A stretch of DNA of 21,132 nt, taken from positions 1-21,132 of the forward strand of contig CAUZEA010000099.1 of assembly GCA_963578605.1 (NCBI GenBank), read 5' to 3'. Positions 16,788-21,132 of the stretch are shown here, piece after piece. Both the position numbers and the translations under genes were made by a program. The notes beneath the pieces are model-generated. The model was not told the DNA's origin. It searched no databases and saw nothing but the letters and a program-made list of their open reading frames with translations. This DNA is from JAKVCB01 sp963578605 (GTDB lineage Bacteria > Planctomycetota > Planctomycetia > Pirellulales > Lacipirellulaceae). Every line of letters begins with the position of its first letter. Positions within the stretch are counted from its first letter, which is position 1.

Positions 16788-17054
16788 TTGACCTCTGAAG
16801 ATATTTTAAAGCTTATCTATCAAGTCGGCATTGATCTTTTTCTTGCGAGTCTTCTGGCATTGGTCTCAACTTTTTTTGCGTGGGTGAAAATGACTGCATC
16901 TTTTATTCCGGTGACCTTCTATCCACTCTTATTTGGTTTGCATTGGCTCTTTCTCTTGATGGCTATTCTCCTGTTCTTGTTTTGCATGTTGTGCCTCCTC
17001 AGAGCTATTAGAGACATCAACAGCGCCCAACAAGACGCTGCAGCCAACCCCTAG
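16788..17054 (+). CDS. Small membrane protein, possibly 3' half of a frameshifted gene
   Basis: An 88-residue frame from a TTG, with two strong hydrophobic helices (VGIDLFLASLLALVSTFFAW and a long one around LHWLFLLMAILLFLFCMLCL) and a polar C-terminus ending DINSAQQDAAANP. The frame is open further upstream, back to 16623, without an ATG, so the TTG may not be the real start. It is AT-rich like the preceding ORF and may be one gene with it. It ends only 16 bases before the end of the convergent DUF1559 gene. No family recognised. Confidence 0.45.
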   Translation: MTSEDILKLIYQVGIDLFLASLLALVSTFFAWVKMTASFIPVTFYPLLFGLHWLFLLMAILLFLFCMLCLLRAIRDINSAQQDAAANP

Positions 17055-17070
17055 CCGCACCCGCATGGGA

Positions 17071-18753
17071 CTAGAACTCGTCTGGTATCTGTTCTTTGCC
17101 ACCCACGGTTAGCAGCTTGTAAAACAGTTCCGGATCGATCGTCTGGGGAATCGGTCTTGCGTGACCATCGGCGAAACCTGCGTGGAATATCCCGGGGTGA
17201 AGATTTCCAAGACCGCGGAGAGGCTCCTTTTCGTCGTACGACCAGTCTTTCGGCTGGGTCCAGACGACGGCGTGCGGGTCATCGACTTGGAGCAGGGCAA
17301 TGGTGTTGGCCGTGCCGTCGGTCACATTACGATAACTAATTCCACGATCGGTTCCGCTGAAGAACAAACCCTTGCCGACAGGTCCGACGTAATGTGTCTT
17401 ACCTTGCTCGGGCGCGAGTTTGGAACTCTGATCCAGCAGGCCCTCTGGCATCTCGGGGATCAAAGCGCGGTTGTGCTCGCTGTCCCACGGCTCGTCGAGG
17501 TGAAAGCGGCTGTAGAGTGCCTGCTCTTCGATATACGGCAGGATGGCGACTCGCCAACTGAGCAGCGGTTTGCCGTCGTCCGAGTAGATCGCATGGGCAG
17601 GAAAATGACGTTTCACATCGTGGTAGTTGTGCATCGCCAGCAGCAGTTGTTTCATATGGTTGATGGATTGAGCTCGCCGTGCCGCTTCGCGGGCCGCCGG
17701 TACCGCGGGCAACAGCAGGGCGACCAACACGCCAATCACCGCCACTGTTGTCAACTGTGCCGACTCGGTTGCAGACGTTTCGAATACAACAAAACTGTTG
17801 CCGTCCCGTTTTGGTTGAAACAACCCGGTATACACGTTTGACATGCGGTCGGCGTAGGCGGCAAAGGCGTGTTGGATGGGGTCGTCGCTGGCACGCAGCT
17901 GTGCCAGTTGCGTTTCCATCTCGCCTTTCATTTGAGCTTGTGCCACTTGAATGCCTGCATTGACCAGTTCCTCGAGTTGAGTTGCCTCCGCTGCACCCGC
18001 GGTGTGGGCCACCAGTTTTGAGGGTTGTGCCGAATTGAGGTTCAGCGTCAACTCGACCGACTCGAGCAGACCGGGTGCTTGAAAGAAGGGTTGCATTTCC
18101 GGAGGCGCTTTACCTTGAGCTTGCATCAAGCTGAGTTGGATCAGTGGGCGAAGTGCCACCAGGTCGACAGCAACGTAAAGATCATCGCCTGATGGTTGCG
18201 TGGCGACTAGTTTGGCGAGCACCCCAGCTGCTTTTTCGCGACTGCCGTCGAACAGCTTTTCTAACATTCCCTGCGATCCCACCACGAGCGTTTTTTGTTT
18301 CAGGATCATCAAGCAGGGGAGCATCGGATGTTGGCTGACCAGGCAGTCCCTGCCGGCGATTTTCCCCGGCTGGGTGTGTTGGATGAGTTCGGGCGCGAGC
18401 TTTTCGAAGTCAAACGCCTGGTCGGCCTGCAGAATGACTGCATAGTAAAGGGTGGTCCCGAGCGGTGGTTCGCCGACCGCCGTCGCGCGGGTGATATGCT
18501 TCAGCCCCATGCCGAGGTATTTCTCACCGATGGCTTCGGCAACCTCGATCGGCAGCAGCTGCGCTGCCGGGCTGGTCAATACCTGCTTGGGTCGTAAGCA
18601 GACTGCTGCGACCGATTCAGCGGTGAGAAATGTCGGGTTCACAACCCCAGCGGGTGGCGTCTGGGCCCACGTCGCGGTCATTGGCGCCAGGAGCGTTACC
18701 CAGGCAGTAAAAATTCGAATCCAGAAAAGTCGGGCGAGTCGATCAGGGGCCAT
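17071..18753 (-). CDS. Secreted DUF1559-domain protein with large N-terminal extension
   Basis: A 560-residue two-part protein. The N-terminus is an ordinary signal peptide (LARLFWIRIFTAWVTLLAP, likely cut near TWAQ). A soluble domain of about 290 residues follows, starting LTAESVAAVCLRPKQVLTSP; it is familiar from planctomycete proteins but of unknown role. The C-terminal third is DUF1559: a hydrophobic segment TTVAVIGVLVALLLPAVPAAREAARR at about 334-360, then SINHMKQLLLAMHNYHD, and the family end GFADGHARPIPQ. The pseudopilin helix is thus internal, without a prepilin cleavage site. The frame opens at an ATG at 18777, but the ATG at 18753 has AGGAGA seven bases upstream and is preferred. 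It is convergent with the small membrane ORFs. Its upstream side carries a tandem repeat that overlaps the alternative start. Confidence 0.87.
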   Translation of the reverse strand: MAPDRLARLFWIRIFTAWVTLLAPMTATWAQTPPAGVVNPTFLTAESVAAVCLRPKQVLTSPAAQLLPIEVAEAIGEKYLGMGLKHITRATAVGEPPLGTTLYYAVILQADQAFDFEKLAPELIQHTQPGKIAGRDCLVSQHPMLPCLMILKQKTLVVGSQGMLEKLFDGSREKAAGVLAKLVATQPSGDDLYVAVDLVALRPLIQLSLMQAQGKAPPEMQPFFQAPGLLESVELTLNLNSAQPSKLVAHTAGAAEATQLEELVNAGIQVAQAQMKGEMETQLAQLRASDDPIQHAFAAYADRMSNVYTGLFQPKRDGNSFVVFETSATESAQLTTVAVIGVLVALLLPAVPAAREAARRAQSINHMKQLLLAMHNYHDVKRHFPAHAIYSDDGKPLLSWRVAILPYIEEQALYSRFHLDEPWDSEHNRALIPEMPEGLLDQSSKLAPEQGKTHYVGPVGKGLFFSGTDRGISYRNVTDGTANTIALLQVDDPHAVVWTQPKDWSYDEKEPLRGLGNLHPGIFHAGFADGHARPIPQTIDPELFYKLLTVGGKEQIPDEF

Positions 18754-18764
18754 CGGTGATTCTC

Positions 18765-18808
18765 CTGGTGTGACCATAAACCATAGCTGGTGTGACCATA
18801 AACCATAG
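18765..18808. repeat. Two exact 22-bp tandem repeats at the 5' end of the DUF1559 gene
   Basis: A 22-base unit beginning CTGGTGTGACCATAAACC occurs at 18765-18786 and exactly again at 18787-18808. On the minus strand each copy contains the sequence of the alternative ATG start (ATGGTCACACC), and the downstream copy runs into the AGGAGA ribosome site. It may be a recent duplication, or a pair of operator sites of about two helical turns each. Confidence 0.85.
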
Positions 18809-19577
18809 CCATTGAGGGGCTAAAACAAAGGTTTTCCATGAGAGGTGATAAGGGGATGTTTATTCTGCCATCTGCAGGATCCGTGTATCGTAACCGACAC
18901 GGGCAAATTTTGAGTGAAAAAACTGGTTTGTGTTACACCAGGACATGAGGACCCCGCAGGTTGAAGGCTTGAGTTCTTTGGGCGGAGGTCAATTCCACAA
19001 GCTGCGGGCTCCATGCCACTGGGCCAGGTGGGTATGTTGTCCGTGTAGTAAAAAGCATCGGCCCGGGCTATTTCATCCCTGTAATGAGTAGCTGTAATCA
19101 TCGAGCCGGTCGTACTCATTCCGGCTGTTTCCCATGCCGTAGGGGTCCAGGTAGTCGCCACGTCCAGAGCGTTTGCCGACAGGGGATATGTTGAGCTTTA
19201 TTACCGTTACTCATCTGCCGCCGAGGACCAGAAGGAACAGGCAAAGAACGAACTGGTCACCTATATCTGGCGAATCCGTGAGACGATGATGATCCACGCT
19301 TATACGCTTTGGGTGCGGCTCGTCGGTAACGAAGAGGCGACCGCTGACGACAGCCCGCTCAAGAGTGACGAGCCGGTGACAGAAAAAGAGCTGCTGGATT
19401 TCCTGCAACAGGTCTGGCAAGACAGGTAGTCTGGAACGGGCAAACATTTCTGTCGCCGGAACTTCGGTCGCTTTCCAGATTTCGGCCTGGAACAGTGTGC
19501 GATGCCCGATTTGCGACGTTTGCGCTGTTCCGGCAGCATTGCGGCGACCTTGTTCGGGCCTGCGCGAATAATCCGGG
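18809..19577. other. Gene graveyard between two minus-strand genes
   Basis: About 770 bases hold no complete gene. There are open tails on both strands: a plus-strand tail ending at 19429 and a possible minus-strand tail ending at 19073 (reading GDYLDPYGMGNSRNEYDRL before a TGA). A minus frame at 18820-19161 of 113 codons has no known domain. The last 150 bases before the rhamnonate dehydratase stop are GC-rich and unassigned. Confidence 0.4.
19088..19429 (+). pseudogene. 5'-truncated gene tail, unknown family
   Basis: A plus-strand frame is open from after a TGA (19085-19087) to a TAG at 19427-19429 with no ATG before residue 67 or so. From about 19180 it has a clearly protein-like sequence: ELYYRYSSAAEDQKEQ, then NELVTYIWRIRETMMIHAYT, and the end PVTEKELLDFLQQVWQDR. 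It is acidic and helical, and the codon choice is normal for the window. I do not recognise the family. The lack of a start and the decayed surroundings suggest the 3' end of a lost gene, but a start at the ATG pair around 19268 would give a short protein. Confidence 0.45.
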
Positions 19578-20864
19578 CTAGTCCCGCGTAAACGGCCGTG
19601 CCAGGTTTAACGCCTCCCGATTCAATTCGAGACCAAATCCCGGTGTATCCGGCAGCGTGATGTACCCGGCCTCCGGCAGCGGCTCGTTGGTGAACATGGT
19701 GCCGAAGTTCGCTTCAATCGTGTCCGCCTTCTCACCCATCATCAGGAACTCGGCCAGGTTGATGTGGTCAAAGGCCATCGCCATGTAATAGCCGTAAACG
19801 CCGCAGCCATGCGGCACGACCGTGACGGCCCGCGCGCTGGCCTGCGCCACTACTCGGGCAAACTCCGTGGGACCGCCCATCCACATCACGTCCGGCTGCA
19901 AAAGTCCAACGCCGGCATCGATCAACTGCTGGTAACCGTAGCGGGTGTATTCGTGTTCGCCTGTGGCGAAGTAGGTTGACGTCCCTAAACCGGCAAATCG
20001 TTCCGCAAGTTTCGCATGCGCGACGTACTCGTCCGGCATCAATGGTTCTTCAATCCACGTCAAATGAAACGGCTGGAGTTTTCGTACCAGCTCGGCCGTG
20101 TAGTTGACGTTGAGCGCCATGTAGCAGTCCAGCATGAGCGGGAAGTCGGGGCCGACCTTCTCACGCCAGTCGGCGACGAACTCGACGTTTCTGCGCATCC
20201 CTGCCGAACCTTCGCTGGGACCATAAGGCAGCGGGAACTTGGAGCCGTGAAAGCCCAACTGTTTGGCCAGATCGGGGCGGGAAGTCGTGGCGTACACAGG
20301 AACACGCTGCTTGCTCCGGCCGCCCATGAGATTGTAGACGGGCTCACCCAGGGTCTTGCCGAAAAGGTCCCACAAGGCAATATCTATCGCCGAAATGGCG
20401 TGTACACCAAGGCCTTTGCGTCCGTAATGGATCGAGGCCCTCCACATCTGTTCCCACATCTGCGAGCGATCGCGCACATTTTGTCCCTCGACAAACATCG
20501 AGAGATGCTGTTCTATCAGAAAGGCGGCCGCTTCGCCCCCGGTGCTGGCCCCGATTCCGATGCGCCCCTCTTCATCTTCGATCTCGACGAGGACCGTGGG
20601 AACCTTCGCCACGCCCCAGGAGCTGCGCGAGCCAGAGTACTTGGGGTACCGCGACATCGGGTTGGTGATCGGCGGATGTGTGGTCTGGTGATCCCAGTTG
20701 CCGTCGGCATCGGGCAATCCCTGGATCCAGTGTGTGTCCGGCGTATCATGAACATCGCTGGCGCCGTACTCGGCGCTGCGCGACACCATCGCGCGGACTT
20801 CCTTGATCCTGGCCTGGCCGGGCGTCGGAACAACATCTTCGACAGTGGCTATAAAAAGCGACAC
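19578..20864 (-). CDS. rhmD: L-rhamnonate dehydratase-like enolase-superfamily enzyme
   Basis: Cytoplasmic 428-residue enzyme of the mandelate racemase/enolase superfamily, closest by eye to E. coli RhmD, which dehydrates L-rhamnonate to 2-keto-3-deoxy-L-rhamnonate. Shared blocks include HDTPDTHWI, NPMSRY, YGRKGLGVHAISAIDIALWDLFGK, PVYNLMGG, LMLDCYMALNVNY, WIEEPLMPDEY, TGEH, LQPDVMWMGG, PHGCGVYG and a C-terminal GFGLELNR. Metal ligands are Asp246, Glu272 and Glu303; the catalytic His352-Asp325 pair and His304 are present, matching RhmD Asp226, Glu252, Glu280, His329-Asp302 and His281 with consistent offsets. The start is a GTG with an in-frame TAG 15 bases upstream, so it is the longest possible; the ribosome site is poor. 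No other rhamnose genes are in the window; the neighbour is a transposase. A related acid sugar as substrate cannot be excluded. Confidence 0.88.
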   Translation of the reverse strand: MSLFIATVEDVVPTPGQARIKEVRAMVSRSAEYGASDVHDTPDTHWIQGLPDADGNWDHQTTHPPITNPMSRYPKYSGSRSSWGVAKVPTVLVEIEDEEGRIGIGASTGGEAAAFLIEQHLSMFVEGQNVRDRSQMWEQMWRASIHYGRKGLGVHAISAIDIALWDLFGKTLGEPVYNLMGGRSKQRVPVYATTSRPDLAKQLGFHGSKFPLPYGPSEGSAGMRRNVEFVADWREKVGPDFPLMLDCYMALNVNYTAELVRKLQPFHLTWIEEPLMPDEYVAHAKLAERFAGLGTSTYFATGEHEYTRYGYQQLIDAGVGLLQPDVMWMGGPTEFARVVAQASARAVTVVPHGCGVYGYYMAMAFDHINLAEFLMMGEKADTIEANFGTMFTNEPLPEAGYITLPDTPGFGLELNREALNLARPFTRD

Positions 20865-21013
20865 GGAAGTAACGTACTACACGCCGCAGGAAGGATCAAG
20901 TTGGGCCGTTCGATACCCAGGAGAACTGCAAAGTAATTTTCACCGAACGCTAGGCTGAATTTCTGCGTAGAGGCTTTTGCAGGGGGGTTCTTTTCTTGGA
21001 AGGATCCTCTCCC

Positions 21014-21132
21014 GTGCATGCAGCTACTCTTCTCGATTCGTTTTCTCAGCTCGCCGATCCCCGTTGCCGCCGGGGTGTACGGCATCCCTTTGCTGGTATC
21101 GTCGTCTTGATGCTATTGGGCATGCTGGCGCG
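21014..21132 (+). mobile_element. ISAs1-family transposase, N-terminal part (cut by window end)
   Basis: From a GTG at 21014, with GGAAGGA nine bases upstream, the frame reads HAATLLDSFSQLADPRCRRG, then VRHPFAGIVVLMLLGMLAR up to the window edge. The pattern F-x-x-L-x-D-P-R-x-x-R-G-x-R-H-P followed by a hydrophobic helix is the N-terminal domain found in ISAs1-type (H-repeat-like) DDE transposases. An in-frame TTG at 20996 is an alternative start. The left terminal inverted repeat should lie between about 20870 and 20990, but I cannot place it with only one end of the element. Confidence 0.75.

Overview
The window looks like a Planctomycetes chromosome (Pirellulales/Rhodopirellula-like). The reasons are a PSCyt1-DUF1549-DUF1553 gene followed by a Tat-exported DUF1501 gene, two DUF1559 proteins with the 'LLPAVQAAREAARR' signature, a Tat-type BNR-repeat sialidase-like protein, a sulfatase remnant, wide intergenic gaps, and several GTG/TTG starts. 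I see no rRNA, tRNA, CRISPR array, replication origin or bacterial microcompartment shell gene.

Layout. 1-531 is non-coding with a strong nested inverted repeat at its left end. 532-4846 (+) is the cytochrome-like DUF1549/DUF1553 gene and its DUF1501 partner. 5038-6375 (-) is the BNR-repeat protein, convergent with that pair. 6376-7314 is a gap of almost 1 kb with only short decayed-looking frames. 7315-13898 (+) is a compact ethanolamine-type cluster: eutA (interrupted by an in-frame TGA), a single eutB-eutC fusion gene, eutH, and a DUF5009/HGSNAT-like membrane acyltransferase. 14017-14151 is the 3' stump of a sulfatase gene. 14267-15253 is a DUF1559 pseudopilin-like gene. 15739-17054 holds small membrane proteins of unknown function, the last part AT-rich and possibly frameshifted. 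17071-18753 (-) is a chimeric secreted DUF1559 protein. 18809-19577 is a gene graveyard. 19578-20864 (-) is an L-rhamnonate dehydratase-like enolase-superfamily gene. 21014-21132 is the start of an ISAs1-family transposase cut by the window edge.

How the genes fit together. EutH would import ethanolamine or a similar amino alcohol. The EutBC fusion would deaminate it with adenosylcobalamin to an aldehyde plus ammonia. EutA would reactivate the enzyme by exchanging damaged cobalamin. No aldehyde or alcohol dehydrogenase, phosphotransacetylase, cobalamin adenosyltransferase or shell protein is present here, so this is a stripped-down set.

The most interesting observation is in the EutB half. 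Arg160, Gln162, Asn193, Glu287 and Phe329 (E. coli/Salmonella numbering) are all conserved, but the residue aligned with Asp362, which holds the substrate amine, is alanine. Together with the fusion, the loss of the usual EutC N-terminus, and the neighbouring acyltransferase, this suggests a divergent amino-alcohol ammonia-lyase whose substrate may not be ethanolamine. The nonsense codon in eutA leaves open whether the system is intact.
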